Part shown: positions 24,588 to 33,263 of the stretch, one piece after another
How positions within the stretch are numbered: position 1 is the stretch's first letter
Layout: each line of letters starts with the position of its first letter
DNA from: a virus
DNA: 64,000 nucleotides
Virus record (IMG/VR): IMGVR_UViG_3300005842_000010
Span: 1-64,000 of that record
Reading direction: 5' to 3' (one strand)
The notes under the pieces: generated by a model
Told to the model about the DNA's origin: nothing
The model's database searches: none
The model's input: only the letters and a program-made list of their open reading frames with translations
Translations under genes and position numbers: made by a program

Positions 24588-25355
24588 TTAATTTTCCACC
24601 CGTGTAATTATCCATCTGTCATCTGCCAGCCCGGGATTAGCGGCATAGTCGAACGGAATATAAAAAAAGCCCCCAAACGGTCCCCACGCCGCGCCGTATG
24701 AATTCTTGATCTTGAACAGCCGTTTAATTCGGTCGTAACCAACACACTTCACGGCATGACCTCCAATCGGTGAACGCTCCGAGTCATCCGGCAACCGGAG
24801 TATTCCAGTGCTCTCCATCTCGGGAGTTTCAAAGAACCCAAAAACACTGAATCCAAAGACAAACGGACGTTTAACCAGAGCAAGGCATTGCATCATCTCT
24901 GTCTCGCTCGGAGCAATGCGCCGGTACTCTAGGGCCTGGTTTTTCTCCGCAGTCAGGTAAGTATCGAACGGAGGCTGCTCTGTGAACTTGGAAATGTCGT
25001 AGGGCCAATCAATCTCAGGGCACACCCCTTGTTTCACAACTGACCTGATCGTATCGCGCAGCGAAGCCCCGGAGTCGTAGTCAACTGTTCCCTCAATATC
25101 TCGCGTGTTGTAGTACAGGAACAATCTTGACGGGGTGATGAAACTTAAGCCCTGGGCCTTGCGCTCGAAATCAAAAGCGGATGCCACGGAATTGGCTGTG
25201 CAACTGCCAAGTTGGCCTTGGTTGTAAACTGGAGGGCATTGCGCAGACAGGTCAACCACGTCCGGCAACACGGCATGAGGCATCGAGAAAACCCTATCTT
25301 GGATCTGGGGCAAATCCCTGACCCACCCGTAGCGTTTTATCTGTCGATGCTTCAT
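24588..25355 (-). CDS. Papain-like (C1A) cysteine peptidase
   Basis: The catalytic centre is visible: QGQLGSCTANSVASAFDFE with Gln46 and Cys52, a late GGHAVKCVGYDR with the catalytic His, and IKNSYGAAWGPFGGFFYIP with the Asn. There is no signal peptide. The 255-residue length suits a bacterial or viral C1A enzyme with no propeptide. It is surrounded by small membrane genes and lipoproteins, so it may act in host lysis as an endolysin substitute, or in virion maturation. No canonical endolysin was seen in the window. Confidence 0.85.
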   Translation of the reverse strand: MKHRQIKRYGWVRDLPQIQDRVFSMPHAVLPDVVDLSAQCPPVYNQGQLGSCTANSVASAFDFERKAQGLSFITPSRLFLYYNTRDIEGTVDYDSGASLRDTIRSVVKQGVCPEIDWPYDISKFTEQPPFDTYLTAEKNQALEYRRIAPSETEMMQCLALVKRPFVFGFSVFGFFETPEMESTGILRLPDDSERSPIGGHAVKCVGYDRIKRLFKIKNSYGAAWGPFGGFFYIPFDYAANPGLADDRWIITRVEN

Positions 25356-25356
25356 T

Positions 25357-25470
25357 TCATTCCCAACTCGCTAAAGCCATGCTGACCATCAGGCCAGTAA
25401 CAAATGCCACCGTACCCCAGAACAGGACTGCTGCGATCCTGAAAGCTGTGTCTATGAATTCATCTTTCAT
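25357..25470 (-). CDS. Single-span membrane peptide, 37 aa
   Basis: MKDEFIDTAFRIAAVLFWGT, then VAFVTGLMVSMALASWE. Its ATG overlaps the stop of the lipoprotein gene upstream (ATGA) and its stop lies just before the peptidase ATG. Possible lysis accessory. Confidence 0.6.
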   Translation of the reverse strand: MKDEFIDTAFRIAAVLFWGTVAFVTGLMVSMALASWE

Positions 25471-25733
25471 TTGGGAATTGGAGGCAGAGTAGTTGTCGAA
25501 TCAGCAGCAGATTTTAGCCCTTCATACTCTACACTGCTGATAACCACGTTTCCATCCTCATTGATATACGGCGTCTGGTGCCTCGTGAAAGCCACGGCAT
25601 GATTGGATGGTTGCGTGATGCGCTTGGCCACGGTCACGGTTGGCGGGGTTGACTTGAATGGCTGGAAAGCAATCTGGATCTGGCAACCGCATAGCAGGAG
25701 TGGAATTAACAGCCAGAGAAGTCGAAGGTTCAT
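25467..25733 (-). CDS. Small lipoprotein, 88 aa, outer-spanin-like
   Basis: A lipoprotein signal is visible (NLRLLWLLIPLLLCGC, lipobox LCGC, Cys about 15-17). The mature part is short and proline/threonine-rich. Size and location in a lysis-like cluster resemble an outer-membrane spanin subunit, but no partner is proven. Confidence 0.6.
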   Translation of the reverse strand: MNLRLLWLLIPLLLCGCQIQIAFQPFKSTPPTVTVAKRITQPSNHAVAFTRHQTPYINEDGNVVISSVEYEGLKSAADSTTTLPPIPK

Positions 25734-26377
25734 CTCGGACCCTTTAATTTCATCACGCCCTGGAGTTTAATAGTCGCAGCCGTCTTTTCATTCCCCGCCT
25801 GAGTCGTGATTTCCTGCAAAGCACCGACTATTGTTCCTGCGCGATAGTACTCACCAATCTGTGTCATGCCCTGAGAAAGCGGATAATCTGCCGAACTGAG
25901 TGTGATCATGTTCTCCTGAATCTGAACCAGCTTAGTTTTCCGGTTCGCATCCATGGTCGCTATCAAGGCGGTAGTGGACTGTTGAAGGAAGAAGTTTTTA
26001 TCAACCGAAACCCTGCCTCCGGCCACGCCAGCCGAGATTGCCGCCAGGATTGATTTGGCGGCCTCGCCAGAAATCAATGTTCCCGCCCCGCCCAGTCCTA
26101 TAAGAGCCAAGTCCGTGATGGTGTCAAATGTTGCCCTACCTTGATACAGGCCGTTGATAAACTGATCGTAATTCAGATCAGTCAGGAATATCAGATCGTT
26201 CAAAACTTGATTGCGTTGAACTTCCGGCACCGGATCGTTCGGTATGCCACCGGGCTTGGCGTATTTTGCGATTAGGTTTGCTGCCAATGAATTTTCAAAG
26301 GCGACCTTCTTTGGTGATCCTTTAGGGACACCGGCGCAACCGCAAAGCACCACAAGAATTATCGGTAAAAGTTTCAT
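25730..26377 (-). CDS. Lipoprotein, 215 aa
   Basis: MKLLPIILVVLCGCAG is a lipoprotein signal. The mature region is mostly helical, with a glycine/alanine-rich central segment (DLALIGLGGAGTLISGEAAK, then AAISAGVAGGRVSVD) that could insert in a membrane. The 4-nt overlap with the next gene suggests joint translation. Function unknown. Confidence 0.6.
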   Translation of the reverse strand: MKLLPIILVVLCGCAGVPKGSPKKVAFENSLAANLIAKYAKPGGIPNDPVPEVQRNQVLNDLIFLTDLNYDQFINGLYQGRATFDTITDLALIGLGGAGTLISGEAAKSILAAISAGVAGGRVSVDKNFFLQQSTTALIATMDANRKTKLVQIQENMITLSSADYPLSQGMTQIGEYYRAGTIVGALQEITTQAGNEKTAATIKLQGVMKLKGPR

Positions 26378-26547
26378 GGTCCTATGAAATTCCTAATCTC
26401 GTTCGCCATAAACCACATTCCAGCGCGGTAGTGGACCTGAGCGCAGCCAGGATACGCTTTGTCCCACTCGTGCGCAGATCTGTCAGCCAGCTCCGCCTCT
26501 TTAGAGATATATTCCCTGAGCGCTTCAAATTTTTCCTCCGCTGTCAT
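26374..26547 (-). CDS. Small acidic helical protein, 57 aa
   Basis: TAEEKFEALREYISKEAELA, then DRSAHEWDKAYPGCAQVHYR. ATG at 26547 directly abuts the stop of the upstream gene and TGA overlaps the next ATG. Unknown role. Confidence 0.55.
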   Translation of the reverse strand: MTAEEKFEALREYISKEAELADRSAHEWDKAYPGCAQVHYRAGMWFMANEIRNFIGP

Positions 26548-27087
26548 TTAACGCAAATGCGGCGGCAGAGGCTTGGCCGCTTTTAACAAAGCGGGATTCC
26601 CTGGCGGCAAACCTGCCTGCATCCCATTGCATAAATCCTTTCCATAGAGCCGGATCTCAGTGTCATTCGTGCTGAGGCCGGAAACCACCACGTTGAGCAG
26701 CGAGAGGCTTCCATTGATAATCAGTCGAGCTGTAACGTTTGTTACATTTGCCGCCTCAAGCGCTTTGACGATTTCAGAAGGCGTAACGTTTGTTCCGTTT
26801 GCCACTGCGCATACCACCGGAACGGCAGCGCGGACATGCGGTGTGGCTTCGGGATGAGTCTCAAGGCCAATCTGCTCGCCGAGCGTGACAGCGGCAGTAA
26901 ACGCCGCATGGCTCATTGCTGGGTTACCAGCACAACCCACGAACATCAGGCACACGCCGGCCAGGACTGCCGCGAGCGCTACAGTCAGCAGGCACAGCTT
27001 TTTCTGACGTTCAGCTTTTTCGGTTTCGAGCATCAGTTCATATCGGGTTCGGAGTTTGATGATGTTATTCATAAGCAGGGGTATCAT
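26548..27087 (-). CDS. Membrane-anchored or lipoprotein-like protein, 179 aa
   Basis: A charged N-terminal helix (about 1-30) is followed by a hydrophobic span with a lipobox-like end (CLLTVALAAVLAGVCLMFVG then CAGNP). The rest is Ala/Val/Asn-rich. The layout (cytosolic helix, one span, periplasmic domain) would suit an inner-membrane spanin. ATGA overlap upstream. Confidence 0.5.
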   Translation of the reverse strand: MIPLLMNNIIKLRTRYELMLETEKAERQKKLCLLTVALAAVLAGVCLMFVGCAGNPAMSHAAFTAAVTLGEQIGLETHPEATPHVRAAVPVVCAVANGTNVTPSEIVKALEAANVTNVTARLIINGSLSLLNVVVSGLSTNDTEIRLYGKDLCNGMQAGLPPGNPALLKAAKPLPPHLR

Positions 27088-27290
27088 TTTGCCTCACCCT
27101 GCGCCTCTGGCTGGCGCGAGTCAACAGCTAATCGTAACCCGGACGAAACGAAGATATCCACCTCCCGGGCTGGCCGAACACAAATCCAGTTGCAACCTTC
27201 CACTCCGGCACCGACATAATGCTCCATCAACTCGGGTATTGTCCGGCCACAGTGCGGACAGAGTATCGCCTTACTCTTTTGAGCCATCAA
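27084..27290 (-). CDS. Zinc-ribbon-like small protein, 68 aa
   Basis: One CPHCG knuckle near the N-terminus and a later CNWIC pair could bind one zinc ion. It overlaps the holin-like gene by 20 nt. Unknown function. Confidence 0.5.
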   Translation of the reverse strand: MMAQKSKAILCPHCGRTIPELMEHYVGAGVEGCNWICVRPAREVDIFVSSGLRLAVDSRQPEAQGEAK

Positions 27291-27540
27291 ATTCCTTCTG
27301 AGCCTTTTTCAAAGCCAGATCATCTCCTGTTTGAGCGAGGGGAACGTTTCCGGCACCAGCAGCAGCCAAACCATAGGTCACTGCCACCCCTTCGATGATA
27401 TGGATCGTGGCGCGGATCTGCTGGGAATAAATCTGAAACCACACCTCGAATATCTCCAGGCCCGTTTTACAAAACAGATAAGTCAACGCTGCATATCTGG
27501 TGTGTTTATTGGCCCATAATGCGGCAAAGACGTTCTTCAT
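27271..27540 (-). CDS. Holin-like membrane protein, 89 aa
   Basis: Two moderately hydrophobic helices (YAALTYLFCKTGLEIFEVWF and HIIEGVAVTYGLAAAGAG) with a charged C-terminus suit a small class II holin. It is coupled by 4 nt to the coiled-coil membrane protein upstream. The assignment rests on topology and place. Confidence 0.5.
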   Translation of the reverse strand: MKNVFAALWANKHTRYAALTYLFCKTGLEIFEVWFQIYSQQIRATIHIIEGVAVTYGLAAAGAGNVPLAQTGDDLALKKAQKEFDGSKE

Positions 27541-27869
27541 TTTTTAATAAAGAAAAAGAGTAGCCCGATACCTACGCTGGCCGCAATAGCCCAGAGCACG
27601 ATGGTGATGCTGCTTTTCCCTCCTCCGGCAGCAATTGCGTCTCGGACAGTATCGCGCCATTCATTGGCTCCGACCTTGTATTCTTTCAAAGCTTGTTCAG
27701 TTTTCTCGCTGGCCTTTTCAGCAGACGCAAACGCGGCCTTGATAGCTTCTTTGTTTGCCGCGTTACGCTCATCCATGAGCTTCTCGAAAGCCAAACGAAG
27801 CTCCCGCTCAGCCTTGATTCGCTCAGCTATGACTTCGATTTTATGGCAGTTGGTTTCATCGTTGCTCAC
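27537..27869 (-). CDS. Coiled-coil protein with C-terminal membrane span
   Basis: Residues about 10-80 are a helical coiled coil (ERNAANKEAIKAAFASAEKA, then SEKTEQALKEYK) and the last 25 are hydrophobic (SITIVLWAIAASVGIGLLFF). It resembles a group of phage proteins found beside holins, of hemolysin XhlA-like layout. It is the first gene of this lysis-like cluster. Confidence 0.6.
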   Translation of the reverse strand: MSNDETNCHKIEVIAERIKAERELRLAFEKLMDERNAANKEAIKAAFASAEKASEKTEQALKEYKVGANEWRDTVRDAIAAGGGKSSITIVLWAIAASVGIGLLFFFIKK

Positions 27870-27924
27870 AAATACAAAACTACTTCGCCATCACCGGAAG
27901 TGCGAGAATGAAAAAATTTCCACA

Positions 27925-28650
27925 TTAGAAAGGCTTGAAACAGGCAGTCGGAGTGCCGATAGTAAACGTAATCGTGGCATATTCCCCGTTCTGCAAAAGC
28001 ACCGTGTTCTGTCCGATGGTGGAAAAAATAGTTCCTCCGTTTATGCCGACTGTGCCCGTCACAGAAATTCCATCAACATACACGACGCAATTAACCCCAA
28101 GCGTATTTGTCCAGTTTACCGGGCTTGCTCCGATAGTTATTGAAGTGCAGGCGACAAGATTGGAACGATAAGAAGCAAGGCCGTTAGTGGACGTGACAGC
28201 ACCTTTGAAAATAGCGTTCGTGCTGAAAAGCCAAGTTCCAGTGGTTGATCTTGAGTAGTAAGTTTCCATTGCACTGGCGACAGACGGATCGTTATTATTC
28301 CCATAACCAACCGTTGTCGATTGAGCCAGATACATCAATGCCTGAGCTAGAGAAAGCACGTAAGATGACCCTACTTGGAATGTTGGCCTGCTTCCAGTGT
28401 AAAGAATCCCATCTGTGGCGGATGCGGTAAATCCATAGCTGGGTGAGTTAAAAGCTCCGCTTCCTAGCTTGATTGTGGTGTTTGTGAATATTGGGGTATA
28501 TCCGTTTGTCACCACCCCCACTGGAAGGTTGGCCAGTCCGATGGAGCCTACGGTATCAGTCCCGCCAATCACTTGCCTGATTCCGTCTGCGGCATAGACG
28601 CCGAGAACGATGAGGCAACCAAGGGCGAGGATTAGAAGGGATTTGATCAT
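27925..28650 (-). CDS. Exported strand-rich protein, 241 aa
   Basis: A signal peptide (MIKSLLILALGCLIVLGVYA) is followed by ADGIRQVIGGTDTVGSI, a segment shared with the next gene upstream. The rest is Thr/Ser/Gly-rich beta structure with a VNCVVYVDGISVTGTVGING stretch. It may be a surface or virion fibre protein. Confidence 0.6.
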   Translation of the reverse strand: MIKSLLILALGCLIVLGVYAADGIRQVIGGTDTVGSIGLANLPVGVVTNGYTPIFTNTTIKLGSGAFNSPSYGFTASATDGILYTGSRPTFQVGSSYVLSLAQALMYLAQSTTVGYGNNNDPSVASAMETYYSRSTTGTWLFSTNAIFKGAVTSTNGLASYRSNLVACTSITIGASPVNWTNTLGVNCVVYVDGISVTGTVGINGGTIFSTIGQNTVLLQNGEYATITFTIGTPTACFKPF

Positions 28651-29072
28651 GGGAAAACCAGTATTTCAACGGGTGCGTTAATCAAAAGGTCATTCCCAAG
28701 GCCATCTCCATCAAAACTAATTTGCACAGTAAGAACATCTGAGCTAGTGCGCTGAATTGTTGCCTTGGCGAAGTTGTTTGCCGGACCACTATATTGAATC
28801 GTGGCCCATGTTTTGTTGGTCGTAAAAGCTCCCGTTAATGTAGCTGTATAATTTCCAGGGGCGCCGTACCCCCAAACAATAGCTCCAATTCCGTTAGCCA
28901 TAACTGTCGCTACTGGAGCCGCTGTTCCGGTTTGTGTTAGGGTTGCGCGATAAGATTTTACAACCGTATCGGTCCCGCCCACGACTTGGCGCACGCCATC
29001 AACTGCGTTCAACCCCAATCCAATTAGCGAACTGACACAGACTATTGCGATTAAGGTGATGAAGTTTTTCAT
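28647..29072 (-). CDS. Exported strand-rich protein sharing an N-terminal module, 141 aa
   Basis: The start is set at ATG 29072 (KNFITLIAIVCVSSLIGLG), not 29096. After the signal peptide comes AVDGVRQVVGGTDTVVKS, nearly the same as in the following gene, then beta-rich sequence (GAIVWGYGAPGNYTATLTG). It looks like duplication of an export-plus-anchor module. Confidence 0.6.
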   Translation of the reverse strand: MKNFITLIAIVCVSSLIGLGLNAVDGVRQVVGGTDTVVKSYRATLTQTGTAAPVATVMANGIGAIVWGYGAPGNYTATLTGAFTTNKTWATIQYSGPANNFAKATIQRTSSDVLTVQISFDGDGLGNDLLINAPVEILVFP

Positions 29073-29182
29073 AATGGCATTGTAACGTGACCCCATTCCT
29101 GATAAAGAATAGACGGCGAACGGACGGTTCTGGCCGTCTCGATCGCCTGAACACGGTCAACCTTGAAAAGAAAGGTCGAACA

Positions 29183-29710
29183 ATGTCTGAACAGATAATC
29201 GCAGAAGTGGAGGAATGGCGTCCAGTAAAAGGTTTTGAGGGATATTTCGTTAGCAACCTCGGAAGGATTAAAAGCTCTCCAAGAAGAACTCACAGGAAAG
29301 AAATTATACTCAAGGCATCTGGTAAAAGATATTTGCACGTCAGCCTGTACCGGAATGGTGTCGCCATTAATTGTGATGTCTACTTGGTTGTTCTTAAAGC
29401 ATTTCTTGAAAAGGACGACCCAGAAAGAGATTGGGGGAACCACAAGGATGGAAACAAAAAGAATAACAGATTGGAAAATCTTGAATGGAGCACTCCATCT
29501 GAAAATACCAACCATGCTCATCATGTGCTTGGCTATAAGCGGTGCGGAGAGCAATGCGCTTATTCGACATTTACAACGGCGCAAATAATTGAAATGAGGA
29601 AGGATTTCCGGGCTGGAGTAAGCACTGGAGAAATAGCCAAGAGGCTTGGAAGGAACAGGACTACTATATACGCTATTTGCTATAGAAAGAATTGGAAACA
29701 TATTCATTAA
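29183..29710 (+). CDS. NUMOD4-HNH homing endonuclease, antisense in the operon
   Basis: The start is chosen at ATG 29183 after an AAGAAAGG RBS. Residues about 10-40 are NUMOD4-like (EEWRPVKGFEGYFVSNLGRI), then HNH (HKDGNKKNNRLENLEWSTPS, then ENTNHAHH), then an HTH tail (TGEIAKRLGRNRTTIYAIC). It lies on the plus strand between two minus-strand genes with almost no spare sequence, a recent-looking insertion of a free-standing homing endonuclease. Confidence 0.88.
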   Translation: MSEQIIAEVEEWRPVKGFEGYFVSNLGRIKSSPRRTHRKEIILKASGKRYLHVSLYRNGVAINCDVYLVVLKAFLEKDDPERDWGNHKDGNKKNNRLENLEWSTPSENTNHAHHVLGYKRCGEQCAYSTFTTAQIIEMRKDFRAGVSTGEIAKRLGRNRTTIYAICYRKNWKHIH

Positions 29711-32700
29711 GGCCATGTAACCACGCAGACGCTATCGGAATCTAATTCCAACCGCAGCCCAATAAGCCGAGATGTTGTAGCTTGTATTGCTGAGGTGACA
29801 GAAGTTAGTTGAACCGAAACTGTCGTGCTGCTTACTGAGGTACTCCATGAGTTCACCACCGTTGCTGTAGTTCCCGGAATAGTAGAAATTAGTGATGCCT
29901 GAGAATTTGTCGCGGTCACTGTCCCGGACAGGTTTTTTGCGCTGATGGATATATCTTCTCGGCACGAGGTCAGATCGCTCCCGCTCTTAATTTCAGTTGT
30001 TGCTGATAGTTTTGCTCCAAAACAAGTAAGTGAAGTTGGCAACGTTATTGATACAACCGTCGTCGCAGAATTTGTAGTGAAAGTTTTAACCCCGCCTTGA
30101 ACAATCTGTCGATTCACCACATTCCCAGTTCCATTGTCAGTTGAGAGAGCGATCTGATTCGTTGCGACCTGTAAGCTCGGCTGAACATTCCAGCCTACAT
30201 TAAATGAGTTGGCTGTGTTGTTTGTGAATAATTTTCCATAGGCAAAACTGAAACCACCAGCCGCTTCATTTCTGATACTTTCTCCGAAAGTAACCGCACA
30301 CTGTCCTGTTGCGGTTAGCCAGCCGAAAACATTGGAAGAAACGCCGTGAACAAATGCCCCGTTTCCATGTGCCCAAATGGTGCCTATTCCGTTAGCATAG
30401 CCCGAAGCCGATCCACCTTTCTGAACATTTTGACCGGCAACAAGGTCACCAACTTTAATAACAGAATTGCTTTCTGCCTGTCCCCACGCTGTCGTTCCGT
30501 TTCCATAGGTGATAATCATACCATTGGTGCCGCCTATGTATCCCCTAGCCATAGACCCAGGCCCGTATGACTCAATAAGCCCACCATTCTCTGCATCTCC
30601 GTACGCCATGGTTCCAATATCGTGCGCAATGATTACACCGCCATTAGCCACACCAAATGCCAAGGTTCCACTTGCGTTAGCGGTTATATTGGCAGATCCG
30701 TTCAAAACCGCCTGACCAAATCCGAACGAACCAAATCCAGATGATAGAATACTGCCGCCATTAGAGGCACGGCCTGCCGCTATCGCCCCTTGGAGTGATG
30801 AGGTAATGGTCCCGCCAGTTATGGCGTCACCAAAAGCAAATGTTCCAGGTTGAGATGCCAGAATTGTGCTGCCTGAGGCATTGGCATGGCCCCACGCCAT
30901 CGCGCCTAACTCTGATGTTTTTATGGTTCCTGCCGCCTGAGCCTGCCCTCCAGCCAGCGATCCTTCACCGTCAGCGTAAATCAAACTGCTCGCACCAGAT
31001 GCAGATCCGAGTGCGAAAGAACCGACAGCATCCGCTAACATTATCGCGGTGGCATTAGTCTGACCCGCAACAAAGGTTCCAACTGCGCCAGCCGAGAATT
31101 TAGCCACCTCTTTTGTTGCTGGGTTGCTGTACATGATACCGCCCTCTGGAACATTTGTTACCCAGAAATTATTGGCAGTGGAAGAAACGCTACTCACATA
31201 GTTGCTTAACCCACCACCATTGGCCGGGCTAAATCTAATCACAGTACTGCTCGCGGCAGGCACCGACACCGTGAACGAATTGGTGTATGAGCCAAGCAGC
31301 GCATTGGTCCAAACTTCAGTCACCACCGCTGGATAATTACTGGCGAAATTAAGTTGGCCCCAGTTGACCGTGAGATTTGTTGCCGCGCTCGGATCTTCAT
31401 TACTGAAGAACACCGCAACATCACCGCCAATCAATGGTCGATAACAAATCTGGTTTGTCGGGCCAAAGTTGATAACTTTGAACCCGCTGTTGGCCCCGCG
31501 CAACTGATCCTGCCAAACTGAGATTTGACCAGCGTTCGTGACGGTTAGTCGAAATGAGGTGTTGGTGAGCACCCCGCCGCTCGCGCTACGTATCCATTCA
31601 TCACCACCAGTGATGGCCATGACACTCAGCAGATCCTTGCAGTCAGCATAGTTCCATGAACCGTCATATAGAAGATTATCGGTTTGAGGTATCCAATGAA
31701 TTGTGCCCGCTTCCCAATTAGTGAGAGAATGGATGGATGATCGAAGTGCTCCGATGGCCAGTCTCAAGACTCCTGAACTTCCTGGTTCGTTTACGACCAC
31801 CCCAGACTCCAGGGCCACACCGTTTGCCTCTCTCTGAAATGACACTGGGAATGGAGGGTAAAACCAAAGATAATTCAGGATCAGTCCATGGGTCCGGTTT
31901 GTGTAGTAGTGAAACCAATCCGAACTCGCCGATACTCCGGGATACGCTAGTGACCCAGGCCATGTCGCAGATCCTCCATATCCGCGCATTAGCTGTTGGG
32001 CAGAACCAGGTGTGCCGGCAAAGGCCGTTGTCGTGTCCTGAAATGTAACCCCACCAACACCCCACTGGTAAAACGTGGTGATGTCCAAATGCTTCGAGCT
32101 TGGCGTAACCATAGGCTGCATCAGACCACCTCCAGGGATTCCGTTCGGGCCATTGGGATACATCCAAAATGTTGCGCCGGTGAACGCATCCACATCAAAC
32201 TCAGTGTTGTTCGTCTGAACCGGGCGAGTGTCTCCGTAGAGCGTTAACCAACCCTCGAAATAATTTGTGCCAAGATAGTAGAATAAATTGGTTCGGCTCA
32301 CCGTCTGCATCGGCCATGAATTGGTATTCCAGGCGAGCACACCGTTGGCATCACGGTGGTTGGTTAGGAAGTAATTCTCGATACCGAATGCCCGGATGAA
32401 ATCGTAGTTTGTCAATGTGCCGTAGCCATACGCAAAGAAGTTGCTGATGGCCACCCGCATAGTGGCCTCGCTGGTCACACCGTTCACCCCGGACGCTATA
32501 ATGAAAGCCGGGTTTCGCTGGTTCGAGTTAATGTCATTCCCGGGAAGGTCTTTCATGCCCGAGGCAGATCCACCGTTCAAATCGTTATACCACGAAAAGC
32601 TATAACCATCCTCCGTCTTGCTCATGTTACTGTACGTGCGGCCTATCGGCTCGCGTCCTGCGTCATAGTTATTCCATCCGAGCGTGAGCAAGTAGCCTTC

Positions 32701-33186
32701 ATGATTATGAAAAAATAGACCCATGGTGGACGGCCAACTATACCGCGCCCCAATCCCAGCAAATGCTGATACGTCCGGGTATGGAGAGGAAAGACCTTCA
32801 CCGAATCCGAGCTTATCTCCACCGCCTTGATCGATTAACAGTTTTGAGTTGATGAGAACCTCGCCGGGATACTTGTTGCTGATCGATGAGGCGGCCGCCT
32901 GATTCGTTTTCCAAAAATCATTTGTTGAGCTGACTTGGAAAATTATGTTACTGAGCCCGGTCCCATTCGTGTTGATAGAGAGAGAAAGGCCATTGCTCAA
33001 AAAAGAGTTCGTGTCGAACTGGCTGAATGCTGGGAATTTATTTGTTTTAACGCCAACAAAAAATGGCGACGGGAAATTCGTACTGAAGTCAGTTGTTAAA
33101 AGCGACCTGTAATCAACAAACCCAGCTCCGAGGCATCCAGTGGCCGAAAGGAGTGAAATAATAATCAGTTTTAGCTTGTTGCTCAT
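29707..33186 (-). CDS. Giant spike: GH27-like domain plus YadA-like head repeats
   Basis: The 1159-residue protein has a signal-like N-terminus (MSNKLKLIIISLLSATGCLG). Residues about 150-650 look like a GH27 alpha-galactosidase: a barrel region with WPMQTVSRTNLFYYLGTNYF, FYQWGVGGVTFQDTT (possible Asp nucleophile), and a beta-sandwich end (SVWQDQLRGANSGF, GGDVAVFFSNED, LLGSYTNSFTVSVPA). Residues about 690-970 are some ten repeats of a G-S-x-A-x-G-x-A unit (AVGSFALGSASG, ELGAMAWGHANASG, QPGTFAFGDAITGG) as in YadA-type beta-rolls. The C-terminus is beta-rich. It is a likely trimeric tailspike or adhesin that binds or cuts host glycans. Confidence 0.65.
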   Translation of the reverse strand: MSNKLKLIIISLLSATGCLGAGFVDYRSLLTTDFSTNFPSPFFVGVKTNKFPAFSQFDTNSFLSNGLSLSINTNGTGLSNIIFQVSSTNDFWKTNQAAASSISNKYPGEVLINSKLLIDQGGGDKLGFGEGLSSPYPDVSAFAGIGARYSWPSTMGLFFHNHEGYLLTLGWNNYDAGREPIGRTYSNMSKTEDGYSFSWYNDLNGGSASGMKDLPGNDINSNQRNPAFIIASGVNGVTSEATMRVAISNFFAYGYGTLTNYDFIRAFGIENYFLTNHRDANGVLAWNTNSWPMQTVSRTNLFYYLGTNYFEGWLTLYGDTRPVQTNNTEFDVDAFTGATFWMYPNGPNGIPGGGLMQPMVTPSSKHLDITTFYQWGVGGVTFQDTTTAFAGTPGSAQQLMRGYGGSATWPGSLAYPGVSASSDWFHYYTNRTHGLILNYLWFYPPFPVSFQREANGVALESGVVVNEPGSSGVLRLAIGALRSSIHSLTNWEAGTIHWIPQTDNLLYDGSWNYADCKDLLSVMAITGGDEWIRSASGGVLTNTSFRLTVTNAGQISVWQDQLRGANSGFKVINFGPTNQICYRPLIGGDVAVFFSNEDPSAATNLTVNWGQLNFASNYPAVVTEVWTNALLGSYTNSFTVSVPAASSTVIRFSPANGGGLSNYVSSVSSTANNFWVTNVPEGGIMYSNPATKEVAKFSAGAVGTFVAGQTNATAIMLADAVGSFALGSASGASSLIYADGEGSLAGGQAQAAGTIKTSELGAMAWGHANASGSTILASQPGTFAFGDAITGGTITSSLQGAIAAGRASNGGSILSSGFGSFGFGQAVLNGSANITANASGTLAFGVANGGVIIAHDIGTMAYGDAENGGLIESYGPGSMARGYIGGTNGMIITYGNGTTAWGQAESNSVIKVGDLVAGQNVQKGGSASGYANGIGTIWAHGNGAFVHGVSSNVFGWLTATGQCAVTFGESIRNEAAGGFSFAYGKLFTNNTANSFNVGWNVQPSLQVATNQIALSTDNGTGNVVNRQIVQGGVKTFTTNSATTVVSITLPTSLTCFGAKLSATTEIKSGSDLTSCREDISISAKNLSGTVTATNSQASLISTIPGTTATVVNSWSTSVSSTTVSVQLTSVTSAIQATTSRLIGLRLELDSDSVCVVTWP

Positions 33187-33210
33187 ACGGTTTATTGGAT
33201 AGATAAGAAG

Positions 33211-33242
33211 GCTCCCGCGTCACCTGCGAAGCGACGGGGAGC
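33211..33242 (-). terminator. Stem-loop before the spike gene, possible terminator or attenuator
   Basis: Minus strand GCTCCC-CGTC, 11-nt loop, GACG-CG-GGGAGC, followed by CTTCTTATC. It lies 24 nt before the spike ATG. The short U-run makes full termination uncertain. Confidence 0.4.
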
Positions 33243-33263
33243 AAAGACACAATCAAACATTAC

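Noticed and set aside
29069-29716. Minus-strand ORF of 215 codons
   Set aside because: Antisense shadow of the NUMOD4-HNH gene at 29183-29710.
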